Source: JBDTGE01 sp050742975
GTDB taxonomy: Bacteria; Actinomycetota; Actinomycetes; Mycobacteriales; Jatrophihabitantaceae
Assembly (NCBI GenBank): GCA_050742975.1
Contig: JBOGDQ010000184.1
Location: 1 to 19,634, forward strand
DNA: 19,634 nucleotides
Direction: 5' to 3'
Shown here: positions 12,652-19,634 of the stretch, piece by piece
How positions within the stretch are numbered: the first letter of the stretch is position 1
How the letters are laid out: each line of letters begins with the position of its first letter
Notes under the pieces: generated by a model
Database searches by the model: none
Seen by the model: only the letters and a program-made list of their open reading frames with translations
What the model was told of the DNA's origin: nothing
Made by a program: the position numbers and the translations under genes

Positions 12652-13583
12652 GGCGCGCGACGTCCGGCGACGTCGCTGCGCACCAGATCGCGGTACAGCG
12701 ACTGCAGCCGCAGCACGACGGGCCCGCGCTCGCCCGTGCCGATCCGGCGTCCGTCGACGGTGTGCACGTGCACCAGCCCTGCGAACGTCCCGGTCACGAA
12801 GGCCTCGTCGGCGCTGTACACCTCGGTGAGGCTGAACCTGCGCTCGCGCGCGGTGATGCCTGCCCGCGAACACAGTTCGAGCACGTTGGACCGGGTTATC
12901 CCACCGAGGCAGTAGTCGCCCGTCGACGTCCACACCTCTCCCTTGCGCGCGATGAAGAAGTGGGTCGAGTTGCAGGTGGCCACGAAGCCGTGCGGATCGA
13001 GCATCAGGGCCTCGTCGGCGCCGGCCGTGTAGGCCTGGATGCAGGCGGTGATGTCATTCAGCTTGCTGTGCGCATTGAGCTTCGGGTCCAACGTGTCCGG
13101 AGTCGCGCGCCGGACGTGAACGGTGAACAGGGACAGCCCGCGCTCGGCGATCGCCGGCAGCGGATCCTTGTACTCGGCGATGATCACCACGGTGGCAGGT
13201 CCGGCCGACATGCGTGGATCCTGGTACGGCGTCGACTTCGGCCCGCGTGTCACCATCAGCCGGATGTGCACGCCGTCGCCGGTCATCCCGTTCGCGGCGA
13301 GCGTGCGGTACAGCTGCCCGGTCAGCTCGTGCCGGGTGAGTCCGATATCCAGCGCGATCGCGGCGGCGCCCTCCCAGAGGCGGTCGAGGTGCCGCTCGAG
13401 GAACGCCGGGTGCCCGTTCGCAACACGCAGCCCTTCCCACACCCCGTCGCCGAGGACGAAGCCGGCGTCGAAGACGCTCACGACCGCCTCATGCCGGGGC
13501 ACCAGCGTGCCGTTGACACTGATCAGGATCTCGGCGTTGCGGGGATCCTCGACGTAGTCGTGAGCCCCGTGCGCTGTGCTCAT
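12648..13583 (-). CDS. Class IV aminotransferase (branched-chain/D-amino-acid type)
   Basis: A 311-aa PLP enzyme of the IlvE/Dat/PabC fold. Features include ISVNGTLVPRHEAVVSVFDAGFVLGD near the N-terminus, R-x-x-RHLDRLW-like packing (about 62-70), and the PLP lysine at K174 in LNAHSKLNDI. Further on are a cofactor-phosphate segment GFVATCNSTHFF and a GGITRSNVL loop. By sequence alone I cannot separate branched-chain from D-amino-acid or lyase activity. ATG 13583 lacks a convincing ribosome site and sits 3 bases after a long potential hairpin, so translation may be controlled. It overlaps the sulfotransferase-like gene by 4 bp, and the two probably act together on one metabolite. Confidence 0.88.
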   Translation of the reverse strand: MSTAHGAHDYVEDPRNAEILISVNGTLVPRHEAVVSVFDAGFVLGDGVWEGLRVANGHPAFLERHLDRLWEGAAAIALDIGLTRHELTGQLYRTLAANGMTGDGVHIRLMVTRGPKSTPYQDPRMSAGPATVVIIAEYKDPLPAIAERGLSLFTVHVRRATPDTLDPKLNAHSKLNDITACIQAYTAGADEALMLDPHGFVATCNSTHFFIARKGEVWTSTGDYCLGGITRSNVLELCSRAGITARERRFSLTEVYSADEAFVTGTFAGLVHVHTVDGRRIGTGERGPVVLRLQSLYRDLVRSDVAGRRAP

Positions 13584-13586
13584 CGC

Positions 13587-13642
13587 CCGATCATCGCAGC
13601 CGGTACGCCGGTGCCGGCAGCGGGTAGTACCGCGATGATCGG
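13587..13642 (-). promoter_or_regulatory. Long hairpin immediately before the aminotransferase start
   Basis: CCGATCATCGC (13587-13597) is the exact complement of GCGATGATCGG (13632-13642). Inside, GGTAC (13602-13606) pairs with GTACC (13627-13631) after a 4-base bulge, and GCCGG-TG-CCGGC forms the tip. In the minus-strand message the stem ends three bases before ATG 13583 and would hide any ribosome site. There is no U-tract, so a classical terminator is less likely than a translational control element, an attenuator, or a protein-bound palindrome. Confidence 0.5.
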
Positions 13643-13683
13643 CAGTTGTTGCGCGAGCCGGGGTCGAGCGCAGGAAATTGCCG

Positions 13684-14442
13684 TCAGCGGCTGTCGTACT
13701 CGTCGTGCCGGCGCCACCAGAACTCGCTCTCGTTGCGGCCCAGTGGCGTGCGATCGAGCCACTGGTACATGCCCCAGAGTCCGTCGAGCCCGCGCTCGTA
13801 CGCGGAGTAGGTGTGGTACACGACGCCGTCCTCGAGCCTGAACGCGCTCACACCGGGCCCTTCTCGCCGGTACGTCGCGAAGTCCGTTCCAACGCTCGAC
13901 GCCAACTCGGCGAGCGCGGGGCTGTCCTCGGCGGGCCGAAAGTCGCTCGTGCGGAAGTTGTACTCGACGGCTCCCGACTCCCACTGCTCCTTGGTGTGCG
14001 CCACGCCGAAGTCGTAGTTGAAGTCGCTGTCGAACGAAGACGCCCAGGGGAAGCTCCAGCCCATCCGGCGCTTGTACGCCTGGAGCTTGCCGAGCGGAGC
14101 CCGCGACACCGCGCACAGCGTGACGTCGTGATTCGCGAGGTGGACGACGGAGCCGTCGAAGCCGTCCGCGATCGCCGAGCAGGACGGGCACCCTGCCGTG
14201 TACTCGGGCCCGAACATGAAGTGATAGACGAGCAGCTGGGAACGTCCGCCGAACAGATCGGCGAGCGCCGCCGAACCTGCGTCGGTCTCGAAGCGGTACT
14301 GCTTGTCGATGCGAACCCACGGCAGCTCCTGCCGCTGTCGCGCCAGCTCGTCGCCACGTCGGGTCAATGCCTTCTCGGCCTCGAGCAACTCCAGCCGCGC
14401 CACTAGCCACTGCTCCCGGGTTGCCGTCATGTGGTCGGTCAT
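13684..14442 (-). CDS. DUF899 thioredoxin-like protein
   Basis: A 252-aa protein with ATG 14442 after GAAGGAG. It fits the DUF899 family: an N-terminal helical stretch with LLEAEKALTRRGDELARQRQ, then LPWVRIDKQYRF, then a thioredoxin-like core. YHFMFGPEYTAGCPSCSAIAD carries the C-x2-C active-site-like pair (about residues 85-88), followed by a Ser-Pro-like turn and WASSFDSDFNYDFG. Family members are cytoplasmic and poorly characterised; a thiol-redox role is inferred from the fold. It is the last gene of the SRPBCC-ArsR-DUF2182-DUF899 run and starts 19 bp after DUF2182. DUF899 and SRPBCC proteins often accompany ArsR regulators in actinobacteria. Confidence 0.9.
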   Translation of the reverse strand: MTDHMTATREQWLVARLELLEAEKALTRRGDELARQRQELPWVRIDKQYRFETDAGSAALADLFGGRSQLLVYHFMFGPEYTAGCPSCSAIADGFDGSVVHLANHDVTLCAVSRAPLGKLQAYKRRMGWSFPWASSFDSDFNYDFGVAHTKEQWESGAVEYNFRTSDFRPAEDSPALAELASSVGTDFATYRREGPGVSAFRLEDGVVYHTYSAYERGLDGLWGMYQWLDRTPLGRNESEFWWRRHDEYDSR

Positions 14443-14461
14443 TCGGTTGTCTCCTTCGTCA

Positions 14462-15169
14462 TCACATCGCCGGTACCAGGCCGGGAATGGTCGAGGGCGC
14501 GACGATGATCAGGACTCCGAGTCCGATCATCGTCAGGGCCAGTGGCACATCGAAGGTGGCCTTTGCCGGCAGGAGCTTCTGCGTGAGGACGACGCCGGCG
14601 ATGATCGACATCCAGGCAATGCTCATGACACCCAGCGCGAGCAGGATCAGCATCAGTGCGATGCTCGAGCCCGCGCAGTGGACCCCGTAGGCGAAACCGG
14701 AGCCGACGCTGTCGCGGCATCGCCGCCGGCACTGCTGCTTGAGGGGTGTCAGTTCGTAGACGCCGGCCGCGATCGCCACCGCGCCGGCGGCGAGAGACCC
14801 GTGCGGCCGGTACAACGCGTACACGGCCAGACCCACGAGCGTCCAGACGGCGAGGTAGGACCCGACGAACAGCGGCACCGCACGCACCTGCCCGCCGGTG
14901 TGTGCACGTCTGACGACGGCCGGAACCGCGCCCGGCAGCATCATCGCCGCCATCATCAACACCCACAGGAGGACGAAGAACCCGAACGAACCGAGCCGGG
15001 TCGCAACTCCCATGTCCATCCCGCTCATCTGCCGGACGGCGCCGACCCAGGCCGCGGCGGCGAGCCCGAGCGTCACGATCAGAGCGGCCGGCGTCGCGGC
15101 GGCCGTCCCTCGTGGCAGGGCACCCGAGCCGGGGCCGGTCGTCAGAACCACCTTGTCGTCGCTGGTCAT
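14462..15169 (-). CDS. DUF2182 multi-pass membrane protein
   Basis: A 235-aa integral membrane protein. ATG 15169 is chosen because GGAGAGG is just upstream; an ATG at 15190 is in frame. DUF2182 signatures are visible: MSGMDMG, then WVLMMAAMMLPG in the second membrane segment, and YELTPLKQQCRRRCR in a loop, followed by GVHCAGSS. Around six hydrophobic segments are present. Met-, His- and Cys-rich motifs suggest metal (perhaps copper) binding, as annotators often propose for this family; no direct evidence exists here. It lies 27 bp after the ArsR gene and is probably under ArsR control from the operators at 16010-16064. Confidence 0.88.
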   Translation of the reverse strand: MTSDDKVVLTTGPGSGALPRGTAAATPAALIVTLGLAAAAWVGAVRQMSGMDMGVATRLGSFGFFVLLWVLMMAAMMLPGAVPAVVRRAHTGGQVRAVPLFVGSYLAVWTLVGLAVYALYRPHGSLAAGAVAIAAGVYELTPLKQQCRRRCRDSVGSGFAYGVHCAGSSIALMLILLALGVMSIAWMSIIAGVVLTQKLLPAKATFDVPLALTMIGLGVLIIVAPSTIPGLVPAM

Positions 15170-15196
15170 TGCCTCTCCTACGGTGGGCACGCGTGG

Positions 15197-15532
15197 CTAG
15201 TCGGTCGCTGCCTCGGCGAGTGCCTTGATCGCGGCGAGACGGGCATCCCATTGCGCGGCAACCTGGTTCATCCAGTTCGCCGCGGCGGTGAGCGGTTCGA
15301 CATTCACCGTGTAGCGGCGTTCGCGTCCGGTCCGTTCACTCGTCACGAGCTCGACGCTCTCGAGCACCGCGAGGTGTTGCGTCACCGCCTGCCGGGTCAC
15401 CGGAAGCTCGGCCGTCAACGCGGTAGCCGTGGCGACACCGTAGGTGCCGAGGTGCTCCAGAAGAAGGCGACGGTTCGGCTCGGCGAGAGCGGCGAACAGC
15501 TCGTCCGCACGATCGAGAAGGGCGCTCGTCAT
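15197..15532 (-). CDS. ArsR-family winged-helix regulator
   Basis: A 111-aa repressor whose ATG at 15532 overlaps the SRPBCC stop as ATGA. The HTH follows the ArsR plan: LFAALAEPNRRLLLEHL, then a recognition helix around PVTRQAVTQHLAVLES, then a wing with SERTGRERRYTVN. No Cys is present, so it is not a classical metal-sensing ArsR/SmtB. It belongs to the group paired with SRPBCC (AHSA1) proteins. The two strong palindromes upstream of the operon (16010-16064) are the natural binding sites, giving autoregulation. The inducer is unknown. Confidence 0.9.
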   Translation of the reverse strand: MTSALLDRADELFAALAEPNRRLLLEHLGTYGVATATALTAELPVTRQAVTQHLAVLESVELVTSERTGRERRYTVNVEPLTAAANWMNQVAAQWDARLAAIKALAEAATD

Positions 15533-15984
15533 GAGGCCCGTTGCTCGACGAGGTCGGCGATGTTGCGGATGACCTCGGTCCACCCCCGGCTGTGGCTCCC
15601 GTACGAGGCGAAGGGCTCGCGACCGGCCGGGATCGTGAGAGTGGCGAACCCGCTCTCGCAGACGGTGAGGCGCGTCGTCGTTCCCTCGGCCGCCAGCTGG
15701 AACTCGACCAGGGTCGAGTTCGTCTCGTCGGCGAGCACGTTCGGGTAGGCGCTGGCCCAGCGGTAGGCGAGGTAGTGCGGTGGGTCGACCTTGACGACGC
15801 GGGCCAGGTATCGCTCGCCCGGCATGGGTTCGAGCACCATCACTCCGTCCGGCCGCAGATCCACGGTCGCGGGAGTGCCGGATCCGAACCAGCGGCCGAT
15901 GTGTTCGGGCTTGGTCAGGATGTCCCACACGCGCTCGGTCGTCGCGGCGATGTGGATCGTCCGTTCGACACGATCGTCGGTCAT
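15529..15984 (-). CDS. SRPBCC/AHSA1-type ligand-binding protein
   Basis: A 151-aa protein beginning at ATG 15984 after AGGGGAG. It has the START-like fold pattern: TIHIAATTERVWDILTKPEHIGRWFG at the N-terminus, then strands with LEPMPGERYLARVVKVDPP, and a C-terminal helix with GWTEVIRNIADLVEQ. This is the AHSA1-like class that forms a hydrophobic pocket. Proteins of this class are commonly encoded with ArsR regulators, and their ligands are mostly unknown. It is the first gene of its operon, directly downstream of two palindromic operators, and is coupled to ArsR by a 4-bp overlap. Confidence 0.9.
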   Translation of the reverse strand: MTDDRVERTIHIAATTERVWDILTKPEHIGRWFGSGTPATVDLRPDGVMVLEPMPGERYLARVVKVDPPHYLAYRWASAYPNVLADETNSTLVEFQLAAEGTTTRLTVCESGFATLTIPAGREPFASYGSHSRGWTEVIRNIADLVEQRAS

Positions 15985-16009
15985 ATTCGGCTCCCCTCGA
16001 GGTTCAGCT

Positions 16010-16033
16010 ATGTGCAAGTAAAGACTTGCACAT
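16010..16033. promoter_or_regulatory. ArsR operator 1 (perfect inverted repeat)
   Basis: ATGTGCAAGT-AAAG-ACTTGCACAT, 10-bp perfect arms with a 4-base spacer, 26 bases upstream of the SRPBCC start. It shares the arms GTGCAAGT and ACTTGCAC with operator 2. Confidence 0.8.
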
Positions 16034-16044
16034 TGACTCTCATC

Positions 16045-16064
16045 GTGCAAGTCGCGACTTGCAC
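16045..16064. promoter_or_regulatory. ArsR operator 2 (perfect 20-bp palindrome)
   Basis: GTGCAAGT-CGCG-ACTTGCAC is fully self-complementary. Its centre is 33 bp from that of operator 1, close to three helical turns, so two dimers could bind on the same face. Both sites lie upstream of the SRPBCC-ArsR operon and after the ABC permease gene. Confidence 0.8.
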
Positions 16065-16103
16065 ATAGCCACAGAAGATCGCACGACCGGTCCAGCGGGC
16101 AGG

Positions 16104-17135
16104 TCAGGTGGGGCGGCGCCGCGTCACCGCGAACACCGCGACCGCGACGAACAGCGCGGCCGCAACCACGAAGATCGCGCTCTCCACCGACTGCATGAGC
16201 CAGAAGTGCGACTCCGGCTGGTAGGTGATCTTCCCGTGCAGGCTGAGATTCGCGACGGTGCTCCGGCAGGCGTCCACGTTCAGCAGGCCGGTGCGCGCCG
16301 CGTTGGACTGAAGGTGCGGGCAGTAGTTCTGCAGCACGTCGAAGTTGCCCGTGTTCGCAGGGATGGCGTGGCCGGACGGGTCGGTGATGCTCACGCTGTG
16401 CAGCCACGCTCCGGGCGGCACCGACGAGCTGAGCAGGTCCCCCGGCGAGCCGGTGGGGTTCTGCAGCAGGGTGCGCAGCGGGATGGTCCGGGATCGGCTG
16501 GCCAGCGGCGCGAACTGCGAGCGGAACCAGTGGACCGGGATGCGGGCCGCGGCATAGACGACCAGCGTGATCGCCATGGCGGGAATCGTCCGCCGGATCA
16601 CCGCGCTGGCCGCGACTCCGACGGCCAGCGCGAACAGCATGCAGGCGACCGGGACGATGCCCTGCGTGTCGTACCACGTGCTGTTGTACCGGCCACTGAA
16701 CGCCGCGGTCAGCGGGTCGAGTGTCCACGTCGCGAGCAGCCCGAGCACGATCGCGGCGACCGTCAGTGCGCCGAAGATCAGCGCCAGCTTCGTGACGATC
16801 CAGCGCCGCGGGCTGACCGACTGGGTCCAGGCCAGGCGATGGGTGCCGGCCTCGTACTCGCGCGATACCAGGGGCGCCGCCCAGAACATCCCGGCCAGCA
16901 ACGGCATGGCGATGAGCGCAGCGGTGAACGGTGGGATGGTGTGGAAGTCGCGGTGCAGCGCTTCGAGGGCCCTGCCGCACTCGCCCTTCGCCACCGCGCA
17001 CCCGGGCAGGCCCAGCGCGTCCGCCCGGCTTCGGGCGGCGGAGCCGACGACGAGCATCGCCGCCACGAGTGCCGCGAGGATCAGCCCGGCCACGCCGGCC
17101 TCGGCCCGGTGCTGGCGCCAGGTGGTCCAGATCAT
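16104..17135 (-). CDS. ABC-2-type transporter permease
   Basis: A 343-aa membrane protein starting at ATG 17135, overlapping the ATPase stop as ATGA. Hydrophobic segments lie near residues 14-33, 70-90, 115-137, 160-183, 185-200 and 315-335. SREYEAGTHRLAWTQSVSPRRW, after segment two, is a characteristic cytoplasmic loop of actinobacterial ABC-2 permeases. A long extracytoplasmic part (about 210-310) with two Cys residues (in NYCPHLQ and DACRSTV) could form a disulfide. Together with the ATPase and the GntR regulator it makes a YtrA-like exporter unit, usually linked to envelope or antibiotic stress. The cargo is unknown. Confidence 0.9.
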   Translation of the reverse strand: MIWTTWRQHRAEAGVAGLILAALVAAMLVVGSAARSRADALGLPGCAVAKGECGRALEALHRDFHTIPPFTAALIAMPLLAGMFWAAPLVSREYEAGTHRLAWTQSVSPRRWIVTKLALIFGALTVAAIVLGLLATWTLDPLTAAFSGRYNSTWYDTQGIVPVACMLFALAVGVAASAVIRRTIPAMAITLVVYAAARIPVHWFRSQFAPLASRSRTIPLRTLLQNPTGSPGDLLSSSVPPGAWLHSVSITDPSGHAIPANTGNFDVLQNYCPHLQSNAARTGLLNVDACRSTVANLSLHGKITYQPESHFWLMQSVESAIFVVAAALFVAVAVFAVTRRRPT

Positions 17136-18037
17136 CGGAGCCCTCCTACGCGCGAGGGCTGCGATTGCTGCACACCGACGCCCGGCCCGGGCCGCTCGAG
17201 GTAGGCGAGAACCAGGTCCTCCAGGTCGACCGGGCTCGCCGTCAACGCCGGGTTGAGCAGCCGTTCCCGCGTTCGGACGAGCAGCGTGTTGTGCCGGTCG
17301 TGCTTGCTCTCGTTGACGACCTCGACGCCGGCCGGCAACCGCGAGGTCTGGTCCGGCGCTCCGGACACCCACCGGTGCTCGCTCAGGACGTCGTCGAGTT
17401 CGCCGGCCAAGCGGACCCGGCCGTCGCGGATGACGACGAGGTGGTCGCACACCCGCGCGAGCTCGCCCACCAGGTGCGAGGACAGCACGACGGTGATCCC
17501 CGCCGCGACCGCGCTCTCGATCAGGGTCCGGACGAACTCACGGCGAGCCAGCGGGTCGAGCGCGGCCAGCGGCTCGTCCAGCAGCAGCACCTTCGGGCGT
17601 TTGGCGACGGCTAGCGCCAGCGCGACCTGGGCGCGCTGGCCGCCGGACAGGTTCCCCGCACGCCGGGTCAACGGAACCTCGGCAGCAGCCAGCCGCTCTC
17701 GGGCCAGCGCGTCGTCCCAGCGTGCATTCATCGCACGGCCGAACCGGAGCAGGTCGGCGACCGAGAACTCCTTGTACAGCGGGCAGTCCTGCGCGAGAAA
17801 TCCCACCTGGGCAAGGAAGTCCGGGCTGCTGGACGGCTGCGCGCCTGCCACCTGAAGCCGGCCCTCCGAGACGGGCAGCAGGCCGACCAGCAGGTTCAGC
17901 AGGGTCGTCTTGCCCGCGCCGTTGGGTCCCACGACGGCGGTGATCGACCCCGTCGGCAGCGACAGGGTGCATTCGCGCAGCGCCCAGAAATCGCCGAAGC
18001 GGTGCCCCGCAGCGACGGTCTCGATGGCCGCGTTCAC
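17132..18037 (-). CDS. ABC transporter ATP-binding protein
   Basis: A 301-aa ATPase starting at GTG 18037, overlapping the GntR stop as GTGA. Walker A is GPNGAGKTT (37-45), the Q-loop lies in FLAQDCPLYKE, the signature LSGGQ is at 130-134, Walker B VLLLDEP is at 150-156, and the switch histidine is in SSHLVGE near 188. The last 70 residues form a family-specific C-terminal extension. It powers the membrane protein encoded directly downstream. Coupled translation fits a 1:1 complex. Confidence 0.95.
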   Translation of the reverse strand: MNAAIETVAAGHRFGDFWALRECTLSLPTGSITAVVGPNGAGKTTLLNLLVGLLPVSEGRLQVAGAQPSSSPDFLAQVGFLAQDCPLYKEFSVADLLRFGRAMNARWDDALARERLAAAEVPLTRRAGNLSGGQRAQVALALAVAKRPKVLLLDEPLAALDPLARREFVRTLIESAVAAGITVVLSSHLVGELARVCDHLVVIRDGRVRLAGELDDVLSEHRWVSGAPDQTSRLPAGVEVVNESKHDRHNTLLVRTRERLLNPALTASPVDLEDLVLAYLERPGPGVGVQQSQPSRVGGLR

Positions 18038-18426
18038 GCGCTCGCCTCGCCGTCAAAATCCCGCATCGTCGCCCGGACGACGTCCATGATCCCGTCGTCG
18101 TCCAGGCCCGCCGCCCGCGCCGCGGCGATCCATCGCTCCAGCCGCCGGCCCAGCGCCGACAGCGACGCGGGCGTCGACTGGCTCAGGCTGCGCTGGATGA
18201 AGGTGCCCTGCCCCGGCCGCCCGGCGACCAGCCCCTCGTGCTCCAACTCCTTGTACGCCTTCTGCACAGTGTTCGGGTTGATCGCGACACTCGCCGCCAC
18301 CTCGTGCACAGTCGGCAGCTTGTCGCCGGGCTGCAGCCAGCCCAGCCGCAGCGCCTGCTTCACCTGTTGCACCACCTGCGCGTACGGCGCCAGTCCGCTC
18401 GTGGTGTCGATCCGGAGATCCAGCAT
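18034..18426 (-). CDS. GntR-family regulator, YtrA subfamily
   Basis: A 130-aa repressor. The winged helix (about 10-78) shows the GntR pattern: YAQVVQQVKQALRLGWLQPGDKLPTVHEVA, NPNTVQKAYKELEHEGLV and GQGTFI. The C-terminal part is short (about 50 residues), as in YtrA, with no large effector domain. ATG 18426 lacks a good ribosome site, and a promoter -10 lies six bases upstream, so the message may be leaderless. The gene is the first of the GntR-ATPase-permease operon and presumably represses it. The signal is not known. Confidence 0.92.
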   Translation of the reverse strand: MLDLRIDTTSGLAPYAQVVQQVKQALRLGWLQPGDKLPTVHEVAASVAINPNTVQKAYKELEHEGLVAGRPGQGTFIQRSLSQSTPASLSALGRRLERWIAAARAAGLDDDGIMDVVRATMRDFDGEASA

Positions 18427-18432
18427 CCCTGT

Positions 18433-18461
18433 AATCTAGCTTGCCTAGGGGGATAGGTAAA
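18433..18461 (-). promoter_or_regulatory. Putative leaderless promoter of the GntR-ABC operon
   Basis: On the minus strand TTTACC (plus positions 18456-18461) and TAGATT (18433-18438) are separated by 17 bp, and ATG 18426 begins 7 bases after the -10. A short dyad CTAG-N5-CTAG (18436-18448) lies across the -10 edge and spacer. ATAGG-N6-CCTAT (18453-18468) covers the -35. Either could be the GntR operator. Confidence 0.5.
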
Positions 18462-18464
18462 GTC

Positions 18465-19127
18465 CTATGCCGGGTGAACCAGCCGGGCCTCGTAGGCGAA
18501 GATCACCGCTTGCACGCGATCGCGCAGTTCCAGCTTCGACAGGATGCGGCTGACATGTGTCTTCACCGTCGCCTCGGACAGCATCAGGGCGCCGGCAATC
18601 TCGACGTTGCTACGACCCAGAGCCAGCCCGCCGAGCACGTCACGCTCCCGGTCGGTCAGCAGCGCGAGCCGGGCGTCCGGTTGATCGGCCCGATTGCCGA
18701 CCGGGAGACGGTCCGCGAACGTCTCGAGCAGCCGCCGGGTGACGCGCGGCGCGACGACGGCATCACCGCTGGCCACGGTCCTGATCGCGGCGATCAGGTC
18801 CGCGGGCGGCACGTCCTTGAGCAGGAATCCGCTTGCTCCCGCGCGCAGCCCGGCGAACGCGTACTCGTCCAGGTCGAAGGTGGTGAGGATCAGGACGCGG
18901 ACGTCCGGACGCTGAGCCGTGATCAGTTCGGTGGCCTGGATGCCGTCCATGTTCGGCATCCGGACGTCCATGACGACCACGTGCGGATCGGTGGCCGCCA
19001 CAGCGGCGACGGCTTCGGCGCCGTCCGCAGCCTCACCGACGATCTGCATGCCCTCGTGCGCCTCGAGGACCATCCGGAACCCGAGCCGGAGCAACGGCTG
19101 ATCATCGGCCAGCAGGACGCGGATCAT
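18465..19127 (-). CDS. NarL/DesR-type response regulator
   Basis: A 220-aa regulator starting at ATG 19127, overlapping the kinase stop as ATGA. The receiver has LLADDQPLLR with the acidic pair D8-D9, phospho-acceptor D54 in VVVMDVRMPNMDG, and Lys in GFLLKDVPP. The LuxR-type HTH (about 155-215) has LTDRERDVLGGLALGRSNVEIAGALMLSEATVKTHVSRILSKL. Its promoter and targets are not visible here. It ends 38 bp before the GntR gene and could regulate that ABC operon, but this is only positional. Confidence 0.95.
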   Translation of the reverse strand: MIRVLLADDQPLLRLGFRMVLEAHEGMQIVGEAADGAEAVAAVAATDPHVVVMDVRMPNMDGIQATELITAQRPDVRVLILTTFDLDEYAFAGLRAGASGFLLKDVPPADLIAAIRTVASGDAVVAPRVTRRLLETFADRLPVGNRADQPDARLALLTDRERDVLGGLALGRSNVEIAGALMLSEATVKTHVSRILSKLELRDRVQAVIFAYEARLVHPA

Positions 19128-19634
19128 TTCGGCACGCGTGGCCGCCGCGACGGCGAGCCGGCGTCGGACGATGCCGGCAACTCGTCGTCCGCGGCGAGTG
19201 CGGGGAAGCTGGCGTGGACGTGCCAGCCGTTCGGCGTCGGCCCGACCTCAATCGAGCCACCGTGCATCGACGTGCGCTCGCGCATGCCGAGAATGCCGTG
19301 CACGATACCGCCGGCATCCTCGACCGGCCGCGACAGCGCACCGTCGTCGGTGACCAGCACATCGATCGCGGCTGCGGTCCGGCGCAGCTGCACGCTCACC
19401 CGCCCGGCTCCCACCGCGTGCTTGACGGTGTTCGTGATGGATTCCTGGACGAGCCGGTAGATGCTCAGCTGCAGGCTCGGGGGAAGATCCGCGACCGGTC
19501 CGGTACAGCTCAGCACCGCCTCCAGCCCGGTCTGCCGGATGGTCTCGAGCAGCCGGTCGAGGTCGGCCACCCCGGGCGCGGGCGCCAGCTCGGCCGGTCC
19601 GGCCGGGTCTCGCAGTACGCCCAGCGCGCGACGC
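19124..19634 (-). CDS. Sensor histidine kinase, C-terminal part (cut by window end)
   Basis: About 169 residues are visible; the N-terminal part lies beyond the right edge. The first visible residues (RRALGVLRD, then AELAPAPGVADLDRL) match the segment just after the DHp helices in NarL-type kinases. An N box, QESITNTVKHA, and a shortened G region with DDGAL...GIVHGILGMRERTSMHGG follow, typical of HATPase_c in this family. The C-terminal tail is Ser/Pro/Arg-rich. It forms a two-component pair with the coupled response regulator. Confidence 0.92.
   Translation of the reverse strand, partial: RRALGVLRDPAGPAELAPAPGVADLDRLLETIRQTGLEAVLSCTGPVADLPPSLQLSIYRLVQESITNTVKHAVGAGRVSVQLRRTAAAIDVLVTDDGALSRPVEDAGGIVHGILGMRERTSMHGGSIEVGPTPNGWHVHASFPALAADDELPASSDAGSPSRRPRVPK

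Noticed and set aside
15197..15532. Metal-sensing ArsR/SmtB
   Set aside because: The protein has no cysteines and is paired with an SRPBCC protein, so arsenic or metal sensing is not supported.

Overview
The window is high-GC DNA with dense, overlapping genes, purine-rich Shine-Dalgarno sites and several GTG or possibly leaderless starts. The gene families are actinobacterial: a mycobacterial-type FdxA, a DosR/DevR-like response regulator, a 375-aa transaldolase, tandem-domain Usp, an M50-CBS protease and a DesR/NarL-type two-component pair. I read it as an actinomycete chromosome and cannot name the genus. I saw no tRNA, rRNA, CRISPR array, insertion sequence or phage gene.

Left part (1-11,100) looks like a dormancy or redox-stress neighbourhood. 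It holds a partial Cys-containing protein (1-227, minus), a C2H2-finger membrane protein (305-709, minus), 7Fe ferredoxin fdxA (989-1345), two SufR-like Cys-rich HTH regulators (1357-2070 minus; 4026-4736 plus), a DoxX-like membrane protein, transaldolase, a tandem Usp (4823-5704, minus), a second small C2H2 protein (5776-5958, minus), a 53-aa SFPASDPP protein, an M50 protease with CBS domains, an unrecognised 230-aa protein, a PucR/CdaR-type regulator (8418-9641, minus), a DksA/TraR-type zinc protein with a membrane protein, and a full-length paralogue of the first gene (10672-10995, minus). FdxA, Usp and an M50-CBS protease are also DosR-regulon members in Mycobacterium tuberculosis. A DosR-like regulator is encoded here (11098-11775, minus), but only about the last 55 residues of its DosS-like kinase remain.

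A 17-bp dyad, TTGCC(G/T)-N5-CGGCA(A/G), occurs four times (839, 6067, 6126, 9703). Every copy lies between divergent genes of this block, which suggests a shared regulator not named by any single gene annotation.

Right part (11,754-19,634) is entirely minus strand. From right to left: a NarL-type histidine kinase (cut by the window end) and its regulator; a YtrA-type GntR regulator, ABC ATPase and permease joined by 4-bp overlaps; an SRPBCC - ArsR - DUF2182 - DUF899 operon headed by two near-identical palindromic operators; and a class IV aminotransferase translationally coupled to a sulfotransferase-like protein, preceded by a long hairpin. The aminotransferase-sulfotransferase pair ends about 20 bp from the broken kinase remnant, suggesting a rearrangement there.
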